Source of the DNA: Ilyonectria destructans
Lineage: Eukaryota > Ascomycota > Sordariomycetes > Hypocreales > Nectriaceae
Direction: 5' to 3'
DNA: 64,000 nt
NCBI GenBank assembly: GCA_020740775.1
Contig: JAHEWK010000006.1
Coordinates: forward strand, 1,674,001-1,738,000
Made by a program: the position numbers and the translations under genes. Below, piece after piece: positions 1 through 10,735 of this stretch. A model generated the notes under the pieces. That model did not search any database. It was not told the origin of the DNA and saw only the letters and a list, made by a program, of their open reading frames with translations. Numbering within the stretch: the stretch's first letter is position 1; every line of letters starts with the position of its first letter.

Positions 1-2289
1 GCGCCTGAGGTTGTTGGATTTGTGGCGTTGAGCCGAGGACCTCGAACCTTGTTGGCGGACTAAGCCCCAAAAAAACGCTTAGTGGGAAGCAGGTGGCTCT
101 AGGCTCTAGGCTCTAGGTCGCTGAAGGCCTGCTGCGGCGCAAAAAGGGCCAAGATGGGAGGGGAACGTTGAGAAGGGGAAGGGGGAAGAGGGAAAAAGAA
201 GACGGAGGGGAGGGTGGGAAGACGGCGCCACGCAGCGACGGAAGAAGAGGGTGAGTAGCGAGTGTGTGTCTGAGCGAGCGAGGGTGACGGGTGAGAAAGC
301 GACAGAGTTGGTTGGCGTCTGAGGCGGCGGCGCAGAAGGACAGAGGGCGCAGGCACAGTGGTTCGAGGGGTGACGGAGGACCCGTGGACGGAAAACGGAA
401 CCTGGACGAACAGACAAGTTACAAGTTACAAGTTACAACCACGGCGACCGGGGGCCTGAGTGGACAGAGGCCCGAGGGTGGTTGAGAGGCGGCCTTCACG
501 TGTTGGGGATCCCTTCCATCAGGTGCCGAGAAGGAAATGGAAGGGAAAAAATCAACAGGGCAGCCTGACGGACGGCCGTGCTGCTAGGGCTCGGCATTGG
601 GTTCGGAATCGCGGTATCTCTGGCCGTCCAGTCACTCCAGTGGACGCCATCTGGTGGCAGGTGGCAGATGGGAATGGCCGTCGTCATACGGGCTGGGCTA
701 CATGCCTGCGGAGCACCCAAAGCAACCAATGTACCTACAGCGGCTGCCGAGGCGCTAGAGACGTGCCAATGGTGAGGCCCTGATGCACCGGACGGCCGTC
801 AGTGGCCCGCGGAGGGGTGTCGCTGTGGCGTCGGCCTGCCAGGCCTATCGCAGGACCTCTATTGACTCCCCCATTACCTCGCTCGCCGCTGGAGAATAAC
901 CGTGGCCTCACCGGATGCACGCTTCTGCTCGTTTCTTGGTGGGGAGAATGCCACCATGCTCGGGGAGTTTAGCGGGCGGCCTACGACGCTGCAACTACGT
1001 AATCGCGGCATCCAGTGGGGTTCCCACCTCGGCGTTGAACTGCCATGGGTCTTGGGCCGCCTATCTTTCTCACCCGTTCCCACCCCAAACCCAAGAGGTC
1101 CGAGGTGCGCCATCGCAACGACATGGGCCTTGAGTTAGGCATTCCTACTTGGGACGACAGCCGTCTAGTTGCAGCTTGGTTGCATACCACGTGGGTTCAA
1201 TGGTTCAATAGTTTCCTTTCCTGCTCGTTTTCGTATCATATGTCCATCATCTTGCCTACCCGAAGATGCCGCTGGGGTAAATTCCGCCGCCGGAGTCGTG
1301 TCCATGTAATAATTTCCGTTTTGGGTAGTAGAAGCGATTCATGGTCGACGGCGACGACAAGGGCAAGAGGATAAGTATCGCGGCAGCGGCGGGTTGTTCA
1401 CCGGGCTCTTGCATCTACCTATGAGAGCGTCAAAGGCGACGCGAATTCTGACCGAGATTCAAAGCAGACATGTCGGTGAGCAAAGATTATCGAGAATTCA
1501 CTCGTCATTGATTCCTGTAATCAGGCTGTGCGAATCTCGATATCAACGTATTCGCTCAGCAATCGATGATGGCGGAGTTGATGGACTTCAGCGGCGGGGT
1601 AACCAGCCTCTGTCAACTATTCTGGACAAACCACAACCACTACTTCGTCCAAAGCCAAGCTAAGTGGCCAACAGAGCACACATATGACGAAGCAAGCCCT
1701 GCCAGCACAGCAAAGCATTGATACCCAACACAGAAGCAAGAAGAAATGTCATTTATGAATATCAATATTCCTCTTTATTTCCTTTTTATTATCGCCTTCG
1801 CAAGCCTCAAGACCCCGTTCTAGACGCATGCCGCAGCACGGCGCCTCCCACCGCAACCATGAATTCTTTCACTGAGAGGGCCCTGGAAGGCTGTGGCTGC
1901 CCCCACACTTTCCCCATTCGCCGTGCGCGGTGCGGGTAGGCCCTTGCGCATTCCCTGGCAGCCCCAACCATGACGGCAGGTGATCGTAGCCTCGCGCAAA
2001 AAAAAGGCCCCGACGGTACGATTGAGTCACCGATTTCGAAACCATCGACACAGCAGCTTCACAGCGCATTCTCTCCCCAACAAGCCCCCCACGAAGCCCT
2101 CTGCGCCCCGACGACCGCCTACCCGGTATTATCAACCTCGTCGCAACAAGGATTCGCTTCTTCCACAGGAAATCGTCCCCCCACGCATTCTTGGCCGATC
2201 CGTGCAACCCCTCCCACACCCCGCGAAACGACGTCCCGCACAACATCGGCTTGCACCAGCGGAAGACGACTTCGTAGGCAACTCCCGAG
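1..2289. other. Intergenic region at left edge; no gene supported
   Basis: I see no convincing coding frame here. The open frames are short, overlap on both strands and resemble nothing known. Positions 150-330 are strongly pyrimidine-rich on the minus strand, as in the 5' leaders of filamentous ascomycete genes, so this may be promoter or leader of a leftward gene outside the window. A 7-bp unit (caagtta) is repeated three times at 415-435. The part next to 2290 should hold the promoter of the eIF2B beta gene. Confidence 0.5.
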
Positions 2290-3774
2290 ATGGTCTCCCA
2301 CCCCACGGGCTTTGCGCCCGACCTCGAAAAATACCTGAAAACTCTCAAGGGTCAACAATTAGACGCCTCTGTCGAGAGCCTCATCTCGTGAGTGGTTTCC
2401 TCAAATCCACCAATCCTTAGTGTGGTCGTGTGGTTAACCTTGCATCGATAGCCTCCTCAAGCGACGCCAGATCAAGGGCTCCGAGCCCTGCGCTGTAGCA
2501 ACTGCCCACATCCTCCTCCAGGTTGTTGCCCGCTCCAGATGGCATGACGTAGACGGCCTTATCGACAACGTCTCCCGCATCGGCCGCCGCCTTGTCGAGG
2601 CCCAACCCAAGGAGCTCGTCATTGCCAACATTGTGCGGAGAGTCCTGGGTCTTATTCGCGATGAAGCCGCCGAAGATAGAAACGAGGGCGCCAGCGAGAC
2701 ACCCAGTGAAGCTCAGATGACCCCAACCGATACCGTCCACCCCGACCCAAAATGGCCAACCTCGACGCCTACAAAGCACCATGACAACGTCAGCGACCAA
2801 GTCTCCAACAGCCCAAAGCCACTGCAGAGTCGGCCAACGGGGCTATCCTCATACAGCTCCGTCAATGTTCCCAAGACCCTATTTCACCTCCTTTCGGTGT
2901 CATCGCCCAACGACGGCGAGGGAAACATCCATGGAGCTCTCTTTGGCAATTCGGGGACGTCGACGCCCTCATGGCGGGGACACTCTGCCCAGGTCCACTC
3001 CTTAAGATCCGAGGTGATTGACGGTATTGAGGAGATCAAGGATGAGATTAGCCAGGTGGATGACCAGATTGCGGCGTTGGCTGATGTTCAGATTCACCCT
3101 GGAGACTACGTTCTCATCCACCAGCCGTCCCGCACTGTGGAGCGGTTCATCCTCCGTGCCGCCCTGAAGCGACGGTTTACCATCTTAATAGCTACCGAGC
3201 CCCCTCGAAAACAGACGTCCGAAGTCCAGCATGCCTCATTTAGAAAGAAGCTCACGGCGGCTGGCATCACAGTAATCAACATCATGAACGGAGGGCTCAT
3301 GGCATACATGTCGCGGGTGGACAAGGTCATCATTGGTGCGCGGGCAGTTGTCGCCAATGGAGGTGTCGTGGCGGATGCCGGTGCAGCAGCCGTGGCCAGG
3401 GCGGCCAAGGAGCAGGGCAATGAGGTCATTGTGCTGAGTGGCGTGTACAAGCTGAGCCCCGAGAACCCATTCAACGAAGAGTCTTTGATCGAGTGGGGAA
3501 ACTCGTCGAGTTTTGTCGGGTTTGAGGACGGTGCCATGGTGAGCGGCGTGGAAGTCCGCAGCGCCATCACCGAGATGGTCCCCCCCGAGCTCATTGACAC
3601 ATACATTACCAACTTGTGAGTTGCTCATATTGTCACATTTCTGCTATGAAGACAAAGACTAACATGGGACTTTCTAGGGGCACGCACTCAAGCGATCATC
3701 TGTCAAGCCTGATTGCGGATCACTACAAACAGGAAGACGTCGACTTTCACCTCTGGAATGAGGGAGAGCGGTGA
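2290..3774 (+). CDS. GCD7: Translation initiation factor eIF2B, beta subunit
   Basis: Regulatory-subcomplex subunit of eIF2B, the cytosolic guanine-nucleotide exchange factor that recharges eIF2 with GTP. Three exons: 2290-2387, 2452-3615 and 3678-3774, giving 452 residues, a normal size for fungal beta subunits. The introns are 64 and 62 nt with GT-AG ends, and the phases fit exactly. The N-terminal half is helical, with the paralogue-typical IRRVLGLIRDEA-like stretch (here VRRVLGLIRDEA). The C-terminal half is the Rossmann-like alpha/beta/delta domain, with the conserved runs MSRVDKVIIGARAVVANGG and GNEVIVLSGVYKLSP. The end DVDFHLWNEGER lies in the short last exon. Start choice: first ATG, and exon 1 (MVSHPTGFAPDLEKYLKTLK) joins in frame. 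A low-complexity Ser/Pro/Thr linker separates the halves. I expect constitutive expression. Confidence 0.95.
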
Positions 3775-4812
3775 TGGAGTGGGATGAGTGGCGGGGACGC
3801 CTGTAGGAGTATTAGACGGTTCGAAAAAGTAAAAGAGCGTCGAAGACAGATGAGCTGTACGGTCTGTTTGGTGATATTTCATGAGCGAGGGGCGAGGAGT
3901 TGATTTTCGCATTTGATCCTTGACCCGTCTTGAAAGTGAATCTCACGATGTCGTTGCCGTAGAATGGTTGGTGTTGGTGGGTTACAGGTGGTTGGTTCGG
4001 TCTAGCCCATCACAGTGAGACGATTAAGCTTAGTTCAGCCTTGAGACCCGACAGGGCAGTTGATTAAATGTCTGCCTAGGGCTTGACCGTGACGACATGA
4101 CCCATGCAAGGCCGAAGTCCGAGGTCCCAAGGCGCAGCACCCAACTCCAAGGCGAATGTAACTCCCACGGCGGCAGAGCCGACAGCGTAGAAGGGGCAGA
4201 TGGGGGCCGCGAATGGCCACGCCATGCTTCGTCGAGTGCTTGGCAACCCAGGACGTTGCCAAGCGTCGATGCAGTGATGCGGTGATGCGGTGAACAAGAC
4301 TCGACGCCGTGTGCAGTTTAAAGTGCACCAGGGACGTTGCAAGCTCAAGGGGCCATCAATCCATTCGCTCTCGGATCCCCGGCATAGGCGATCAGCCCTC
4401 CAGGCGGCCTCGCGGGTTGGCCGCGTCAGCAGCTAGCGGGCGATTGGGCGGGGGTCGAGTCATAGGGCTGTCGGGTGCGAATGCGAGTTGCGTGGCCACT
4501 GCGCAGACGATCCATGGCGGGCATGGGTCGCAAATCATAGCGGACTCAAGGCGGGACGAGGCTTGATTCTCTGGGGGAGGGGGCTCGGATGTGCAACCTG
4601 GCACGCCACCTTGTCACTTGGAGCCGTGGGCTGGGATTGGCCGTGTCGACTGTTGCTCCGTCTAGTCCGCCCGCATCTTTTAGGTAGACACTTCTTGTTG
4701 TGGTAGCCGAGCTGGGGAGCTGGCTTAAATAAATCATCCCACCCGGTTGCGAGCTTGAGCTTGATTCCGAATCCTTCTTCCACACATTCTCCCACCCGCA
4801 GGTGACGTGAGG

Positions 4813-4836
4813 CTTTTCGACTTTTCGACTTTTCGA
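4813..4836 (+). repeat. Triplicated 8-bp unit cttttcga in promoter
   Basis: Three perfect head-to-tail copies lie 14 bp upstream of the candidate TATA box of the 4925 gene. They could be replication slippage or reiterated factor sites; nothing in the sequence decides between these. Confidence 0.7.
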
Positions 4837-4849
4837 CTTCTCGCCGCCC

Positions 4850-4855
4850 TATAAA
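4850..4855 (+). promoter_or_regulatory. Candidate TATA box (TATAAA)
   Basis: A TATAAA hexamer lies about 70 nt upstream of the ATG at 4925, a plausible distance for a fungal core promoter. It is supported only by sequence and position. Confidence 0.4.
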
Positions 4856-4924
4856 CCATCATCTGCAGCATCCTCATCCGACGACTGCCCATGAGCTCCT
4901 GACCTGGGATTCCTCCCTTCCATC

Positions 4925-5773
4925 ATGACAAGTCCGTCATCCGCCATGGACGACTCCGCTCCCAACGCCAACGCCAACACCAGCGCCCCGAGTTCACACC
5001 TGCGCGTCAACGTCGACGACGCCCCGCCGCCCTACTCCGAGACGGACATCTACTCCACCGCGTCGCCCGGCGCCCGGTCACAGCACTCCACCTCCGGCCC
5101 CCCATCAGCCGTGCCCGGCCCCGCCGACGACGCCGCCTCCCGCATCTCGTCGTCGTCCACTGGCGATCCCGTCATCTTCACCCCGCCCCTCACCCCGCGC
5201 ACATCATCCAATGCAAACATACTAGCGATACCGCCCTCACCCAGCGCCGCCTACTATTTCGATGGCCGGCCTGCTACAGCCGCCTCGCCGCGGCTCAGTG
5301 AGCCACTCGTCCACAAGGTAGCCGTCCAGCCCGGCTCCAAGCCAGATGATCTGCCCTACCCGGCCGACTGGGCCAACCACGACATCACCGCCCAAGACTG
5401 GGCGACATTTGTCAACTTTCTGATCCCGCACCACGACACCGAGAGCAACGAGGCCCTCCTCGGCGAGAAGGTCAAGTCCGAGGACAACAGTCACCTCCGC
5501 GGGGGGAAGACCCCCACCGATGGGAGCGTCAAGTCCGGCCGCACTGCCGAACAGACTGTCGATCCCATCGAGGCGATGCGCCGGCGCGTCGAGGCCGAGG
5601 CCACAGTGCAGCAGTGGAACGACGGCTTTTTTGGCCCCAGGGGCACGCGCGTGCAGCTCGAGCCCATGGTTGACCAAGCTCGGATGCCCGGCGCCTGGGA
5701 TTCGGCGTTTGACGGTCCTTCTGCCTCGGCCGCCGCCGCAGCGGGATCTTGGTCGAGAGCGGGTGGGACACCG

Positions 5774-5811
<38 letters not shown>

Positions 5812-7285
5812 GCAGCAGCAACAGCAGCAACAGCAGCAACAGCAACAACAGCAACAACAGCAGCAGCAGAGAGGACCTGGCTGGCGAGGAGGCTTTGGCG
5901 GCTTCAGAATCGACAACGACAGCCTCCGGTGGGGTGACAGCTTCGTCGCCGACACCAATGGTCTCCGGATCGGCAATTTGGTCATGGACAATAACGGCAT
6001 CCGCATGGACGGCCACGGCGGCGGCGTCAGAGGACCTCCAGGTCGCGGCGGTCCACCATTCGGCCGCCCCCAGCACTATCCTCCGCCTCCCGCCCCCGGT
6101 GTCCCGTGGTGCCCGGATCGCGGCCGCTCCGCATGGCCCCTCCCAGACGGCCCCCGCTCCCGCTCCGCCTCGGCCTCCTCCAACTCCTCCTCCGGCTCCT
6201 CCAACTCCGAGTCCTCCATCGGCTCGCTGCCCGACTACGACGACCTACGCGACCAGCAGCTGCCCGTGTACGTCGAGCGTCTGCAGGCGTGGACGACGCG
6301 GCCGACCGAAATGCGCACAAAGGCCGACATCAAACAGCTCCGCAGCGAGATCAAGGCCAACAAGTCGCAGACCACGCTTAACCTCGGCGAGGTCGACCGC
6401 GCCATGCTGCGCGCCCAGATCAAAGCGCTGTCGCAGCAGTGGCGTGCGGTGAAGAAGCAGCAGAGAAAGGACCGGAAAGAGCGCAGAAAGGATCGCCGAA
6501 AGAGGAGAAAGGCGGAACGACGGGAGAGGAGACAGCAGAAGAAGGAGATGAAGAAGGCTCAGAAGGATCTTCGTCACGGACGTGGTGGACCACGTCATCC
6601 ACCAGCACCTCCGGGACCTGGACCTCATGTGCATGTTCCTTCGGTCCCCGGGCCGCCTCCCTTCGGTATGCCAGGGTGTCACCGGGGCCGTGGAGAGAGT
6701 CGCGGGCGTGGATGCCATGATTCCTCCTTCAACCGACACGGTTTCTTCGGGCCCCAGGCCCCATTCGGTCCTCCCGTCAACCGCAGCAACCCCGGCGACG
6801 GCGGCCCCCTGGGTCCCAATGGCCCTCTCGGCCCCAATGGTCCTCTTGGTCCCAACGGTCCCCTTGGACCGAACGGACCGCTAGGACGAGGAGGCTTCTT
6901 CGATGGCGGCCAGTCTTTCAGGGGCAGGAACCACCACGGGTACGGGCACAACTGGGGACGCGGACACGGCTTCGGGCACGGCGGACGCTTCCCCGGCTCC
7001 TGGCCCGAGGACGCCAGACAGGACGATGCCAGACAGGAGGACGGTGTGGATGACGGCGGCCTTCCGCCCCCCGGTCCGGCATCCGCGGAAAAGTACCGAA
7101 CGGTTGCCGGCCTGGAAACAGAAATCGAATCCAAAAAGGCCAACATGACGGACAAGGGCGTGTCGGACGGGGAGCGCCGCGCCGTCGAGAAGGAGCTCGA
7201 GTCGCTGCTGGGGACGTTGGAGACCTTGAGGGTGGAGGCAGACGAGACGTACGCGAGGGAGTTGGCCAGTGAAGGCCATACTTGA
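4925..7285 (+). CDS. Low-complexity polyQ / GPLGPN-repeat protein of unknown function
   Basis: A single 786-codon exon. I do not recognise a catalytic domain. From the N terminus there is: a Ser/Pro-rich segment with a PPPY motif (residues 34-37, the class bound by WW domains); a more conserved-looking block around residues 140-255 (DLPYPADWANHDITAQDWA, then VEAEATVQQWNDGFFGPRG); 32 consecutive glutamines (residues 284-315, mixed CAG and CAA); Gly/Arg-rich sequence; a Ser-rich run; a very basic Lys/Arg/Gln helix (about 505-555); four and a half GPLGPN repeats (about 627-654); and a charged, probably coiled-coil C terminus. The make-up suggests a scaffold or RNA-associated protein rather than an enzyme. 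I have seen similar fungal proteins labelled RING-finger-containing, but no RING cysteines are present. The start is the first ATG after the TATA box. Confidence 0.8.
5774..5869 (+). repeat. CAG/CAA repeat encoding 32 glutamines
   Basis: 96 nt of uninterrupted glutamine codons inside the 4925 gene. CAA interruptions break the pure CAG runs, which normally makes such tracts more stable in replication. The tract length is likely to vary between strains. Confidence 0.97.
6803..6886 (+). repeat. 18-bp tandem repeat encoding GPLGPN
   Basis: Four full copies and one partial copy. The protein repeat is exact while synonymous positions have drifted (ggt/ggc/gga for Gly, ccc/cct/ccg for Pro), which suggests the amino-acid sequence is maintained by selection rather than being a very recent expansion. 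Confidence 0.95.
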
Positions 7286-7644
7286 TCAGTTTTATTTTCT
7301 CCTGGATGAGAGATATTCCTGCGTTTATTTCAAAGTTTTTATATGTACACTAGGTTTGGGAGTTGAGGTAATGGGCCTGGATATGGCTGTCTTATGATGA
7401 CGAGGAATGTATAATGCTAGTAAATCACTTACGAAAATACAAAAAAGATAGGCGCTTTGCGTCTCAAGGATATATCATCTTTCTCATTATCCTCGTGAAT
7501 ACATGCTTGGTCGTGAGATGCTTCACCCAGCCGTCAAATATTTTGTCTATCCATCTATATGTACAATATCCCCATCCCGGCAGATGCACCTCGCCTTCGT
7601 CCAACCTCATGTAGCTTATTTTTTCGCTTCGGTCAGTCTCTACC
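7286..7644. other. Convergent 3' intergenic region
   Basis: An AT-rich gap between the 3' ends of the polyQ gene and Naa10. It presumably carries both 3' UTRs and poly(A) sites. I see no gene in it. Confidence 0.6.
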
Positions 7645-8419
7645 TCAGTGCTTGGACTCGTCCTTTTCCACAAGGGCGCCAACACCCAGGCCCCTTCCCA
7701 CGGCGACCTTGATCTCCTTCTTCTTGTCGGCCTCGGGGTCGCGACCGACCTCGCCCACGGGCTCGCCCTCGTCGACATCCTCGGCGGTAGCAGCATCTTC
7801 GGCAGCAATGGCCTCGTTGACCTGAGCGCGGATGCCTTCGAGGTCGAGGCGCATGCAGAAGGCGTCCTCGCCGTCGGCGTAGTACTTGGCCTCGGTCTTC
7901 TCGTTCTTGAAGCGCAGGGTGTCCTCGTACAGGTGGCGGGCGGCGGCATTGGAGACACGGACGTGCAGGGAGACATACTTGGCACCAAAGGTCTCAACCA
8001 TGGCGAGCTCTAGTCACGATGGGTCAGCCTTAGACGTTAAAATAGTGGTCTTGAGGGCCGGCGAGAAGCAACGCCGGAACTCGGACAGGAACATGATAAA
8101 ACATACGGCTCTGTCGCATGAGCTTCTCTGCAATACCCAGACGACGGTGGGTGCGCATGACACTCAGACTGGTGATGTGGCCGTGTTGGATGCCGTCGGA
8201 GGGCTCCTCCTCCATCTTAGCGAGCACATAGCCGACGATCTTGGGGTACTCGTAAGGGTTCTTCTTGGGGCGGGAGACGTCGACGGCGACGTAGCTGAGC
8301 TGCGGCCACGAGAGGGAGTGGTAGAGGTAGTACTTGAGGAAGTAGTTCTCGGGCAGGTTCTCGAGGTTGGCGTGCTGGATGAGGGGCAGGTCGGCGTTGG
8401 TGAGGAGGCGGATATCCAT
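7645..8419 (-). CDS. NAA10: N-alpha-acetyltransferase, NatA catalytic subunit
   Basis: Catalytic subunit (Ard1/Naa10) of NatA, which acetylates Ser/Ala/Thr/Gly N termini co-translationally at the ribosome together with the Naa15 auxiliary subunit. Two exons, complement(8107-8419) and complement(7645-8009), give 225 residues. The intron is 97 nt, GTATGT to CTAG. The GNAT acetyl-CoA motif R/QxxGxG/A is RRLGIA at residues 92-97, preceded by [13 protein letters not shown]. The [18 protein letters not shown] segment after the junction is near-invariant in this family. The C-terminal tail from about residue 160 is acidic and then Lys-rich, as in other Ard1 proteins. The start [11 protein letters not shown] aligns with the family N terminus. 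The gene is divergent from the dehydrogenase at 9436. Confidence 0.95.
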
Positions 8420-9435
8420 GGCTGCGTTGGGGGCTCGACCGGAGCGAGAGCAAGAGGACGACGGAGCAGGAGGAGGAGGAGGAGGAGTGGAGATTTCCGG
8501 AAGTCGTGCGGGTGGGCGTCGAGGGCGTCTCGGCGTTGCAGGAGGTGGAGGTTCGGGATCTGCTTTGGAGGATGGGATAGATTGAGGCTCAAGCCAAATG
8601 ATGAAGCAAGGCGTCGGGGCCTGTCAATCGGGGTCCAATTTTTCGTGGCCTGCACTGAGGAGACCGAACCCCGCTACAACATCGCTGTAAACGGCGGCGG
8701 GGGCCAAACTTACAGGCGACGGTCCAGCATCGGCGTTCGGGCGTCACCCCGCCGGAGCCTTGTACACCGTTTCCCCTCTAGGTCCTTCCCCCGCCTCGCG
8801 CAGCGCTGTCGCAATTCACCGAACAGCCTGGCAACTCAACCGTGCCAGGCTCGCTACTCGCTACGTTACAGTGGATAAAACCCCCCCTCGACTAAAACTG
8901 CCGGCCTGCTGCAGACAAAACGGCCACCTGACCTCGAATAGGAAACCACCTCTCGCGGAAGAAATGGAACCCATTCTCACCCTCACACAGCCGCGCCTCT
9001 CAGCTCCAACGCCAGCCGCCACGCGCTGCGGAGGACGCCCAGGCTAGATAGGGACAAGGTCCGCACGGCGCTGGCCACGATTGGTGCGCAACCGGAGGCC
9101 GACCGCGGGTGGGGTTTGGCTTCGTTCTTTGGTTGCGGTTTGACAGTTTCTCGCTGGCGGGGCGCGTTGCGAGGTTCCATCACGGTCACGGGGAGGACGA
9201 CGGAGAAAGATTGCGCATTGTGGGTTCGCGGGTTGTCTGTGGTTGGTATATAAAGGGCCACGATGTTCCAATTCCTCGTGTCTCGGAGGTTGAAACGTTA
9301 TAGTTCTCTTGCTTCTGTGCTTTGACCTGCTCTGTGTCGTGTATCTTGATCCCATCACCACGACACCGCCCGCTAAAGTCATTCAACTTGTTCCTCCAAC
9401 TCCAAACTCCCCTACCAAACTTCCAGACTCTCGCA
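8420..9435. other. Divergent promoter region, Naa10 / dehydrogenase
   Basis: About 1.0 kb between two head-to-head genes. No supported ORF. A GGA-repeat run (8468-8487) lies close to the Naa10 start, in what would be its 5' leader. A TATATAAA box is at 9247-9254 on the rightward side. Confidence 0.55.
9247..9254 (+). promoter_or_regulatory. Candidate TATA box (TATATAAA)
   Basis: A strong TATA consensus about 180 nt upstream of the dehydrogenase ATG at 9436. The intervening sequence is pyrimidine-rich near the ATG, as expected of a fungal leader. No other support. Confidence 0.45.
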
Positions 9436-10332
9436 ATGGCTCTTCCTTTGACGGGCAAGCTGGCCCTTGTCACCGGTGCCTCACGAGGTAAACACCCCGA
9501 AAGCATAGCATGTCCCGCCATTCCTAACCCTAACTTCTCCATAGGCATTGGCTTGGCCATCACTAAGACGCTCGCTGCCCGCGGCGCGAACCTCCTCCTC
9601 GCCTACACCTCTGAGAGCTCTGCCGCTTCCACCGCGAGCCTCGCCGCTGAGCTGTCTGCCAAGCACTCAATCAAGGTCGTCCCCGTCCAGGCCGATCTCA
9701 GCACCGTCGCCGGCCCGGCATCCCTCATCGCCCAGGCGACCAAGGCCTTCAGCCCGCTGCGCATCGACATCCTCGTCAACAACGCCGGCGTGGCCCTCAA
9801 CGACAACGTCACCGACATCAAGCCAGACGACTTCCACAAAACCTACGACGTCAACGTTCTCGGCCCGCTGCTGCTCGTCCAGGCCGCCGTGCCCTACCTG
9901 CCCACCGACCGCTCCGGCCGCATCATCAACCTCAGCAGCGTCAGTTCCAGCATGGGCTTCGTCGGCCAGAGCGTCTACGGCGGCTCCAAGGCGGCCCTTG
10001 AGGCCATGACGCGCACCTGGGCGCGCGAGCTGAGCGAGCGCTGCACTGTCAACGCCATCAACCCGGGCCCCGTCCGCTCCGAGATGTACTCGCGCAACAC
10101 GGACGAGTTCAAGCAACTGATCAAGCCCTTCATCCAAAATGCGCCTCTCATGGTTGCTCGCGAGGGCATTGACCCGCCCGAGGTCGTCGAGGACGCCAAG
10201 ACCAGTGGCGGCCGGGCCGGTGAGGCCGAGGAGGTTGCCGGCATCGTCGCCATGCTGGCCGGCCCGGAGAGTGCGTGGTGCACCGGCCAGGTCATCTGCG
10301 CCAATGGAGGCATGATCTTTGGTATGCAGTAG
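9436..10332 (+). CDS. Short-chain dehydrogenase/reductase, classical type
   Basis: NAD(P)-dependent oxidoreductase of the classical SDR superfamily, resembling 3-oxoacyl-ACP-reductase-like fungal proteins; the substrate cannot be told. Exons 9436-9487 and 9545-10332 give 279 residues. The cofactor motif TGASRGIG (residues 13-20) is split by the intron within the Gly18 codon. NNAG, the INLSSVSSS strand with the catalytic Ser, and the YGGSK catalytic Tyr/Lys are all present, as is a C-terminal WCTGQVICANGG segment. The 57-nt intron (gtaaac to ccatag) is a multiple of three and free of stops, so retention would give a 298-residue protein with 19 extra residues inside the cofactor loop. That product would probably be inactive. 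Confidence 0.92.
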   Translation: MALPLTGKLALVTGASRGKHPESIACPAIPNPNFSIGIGLAITKTLAARGANLLLAYTSESSAASTASLAAELSAKHSIKVVPVQADLSTVAGPASLIAQATKAFSPLRIDILVNNAGVALNDNVTDIKPDDFHKTYDVNVLGPLLLVQAAVPYLPTDRSGRIINLSSVSSSMGFVGQSVYGGSKAALEAMTRTWARELSERCTVNAINPGPVRSEMYSRNTDEFKQLIKPFIQNAPLMVAREGIDPPEVVEDAKTSGGRAGEAEEVAGIVAMLAGPESAWCTGQVICANGGMIFGMQ

Positions 10333-10735
10333 ATGAAGGGGGATATATCAGATAGATCCGGACATCGGCGTTCCATAGAAGGGCTTCTTTCAATTACAAG
10401 CAAACACATTTCATACCTGCCATTGTGACTGAATGCGACAACCTGTAGAGTTAATTTTGTGTAGCAAGTCCGCTCATAGACCGTATGGTCAGCGAGCTGA
10501 TAAGTTGTCACTGTCCAAGTAAAACCGAATTCAGTGTTAGTGGTGAGTTTCCATCGGCCGGCGCATCTCAACTGCCCCGCCATCTCCAGGCGGTGGCGCA
10601 AATTCTGCCGTCTTCACCCACTCACACTCGCGCTCACTTACTCATCCAGGCCGCTCACAACCGATCATTCCGCCAAACAAAACCAACACCAGTTTCCCTA
10701 TTTTCACCAGCTTCGGGTCCAGGACAAGAGTCACG
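10333..10735. other. Intergenic region, dehydrogenase to LTO1
   Basis: 403 bp between two same-strand genes: 3' UTR, then a CA/CT-rich leader before the ATG at 10736. Nothing else seen. Confidence 0.55.

Larger units (their letters stand above)
3775..4924. other. Intergenic region, promoter of the 4925 gene
   Basis: About 1.15 kb between two same-strand genes with no supported ORF. It should contain the eIF2B beta 3' UTR and then the promoter of the next gene. An 8-bp unit (cttttcga) is repeated three times at 4813-4836, just before a TATAAA at 4850-4855, which lies 70-75 nt upstream of the ATG. Confidence 0.55.

Noticed and set aside
1869..2348. A 159-codon minus-strand frame before eIF2B beta
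   Set aside because: It overlaps exon 1 of eIF2B beta and shows no protein-like motif.
5237..6076. A long minus-strand frame with a leucine run opposite the polyQ tract
   Set aside because: It is the complement of the CAG/CAA repeat; the plus-strand 786-codon frame spans the whole region and has a promoter.
7886..8878. A 330-codon plus-strand frame over the Naa10 gene
   Set aside because: It is antisense to the clearly conserved Naa10 exons and has no recognisable content.
9522..9533. cctaaccctaac as an interstitial telomere repeat
   Set aside because: It is explained by two overlapping branch-point sequences inside a normal intron.
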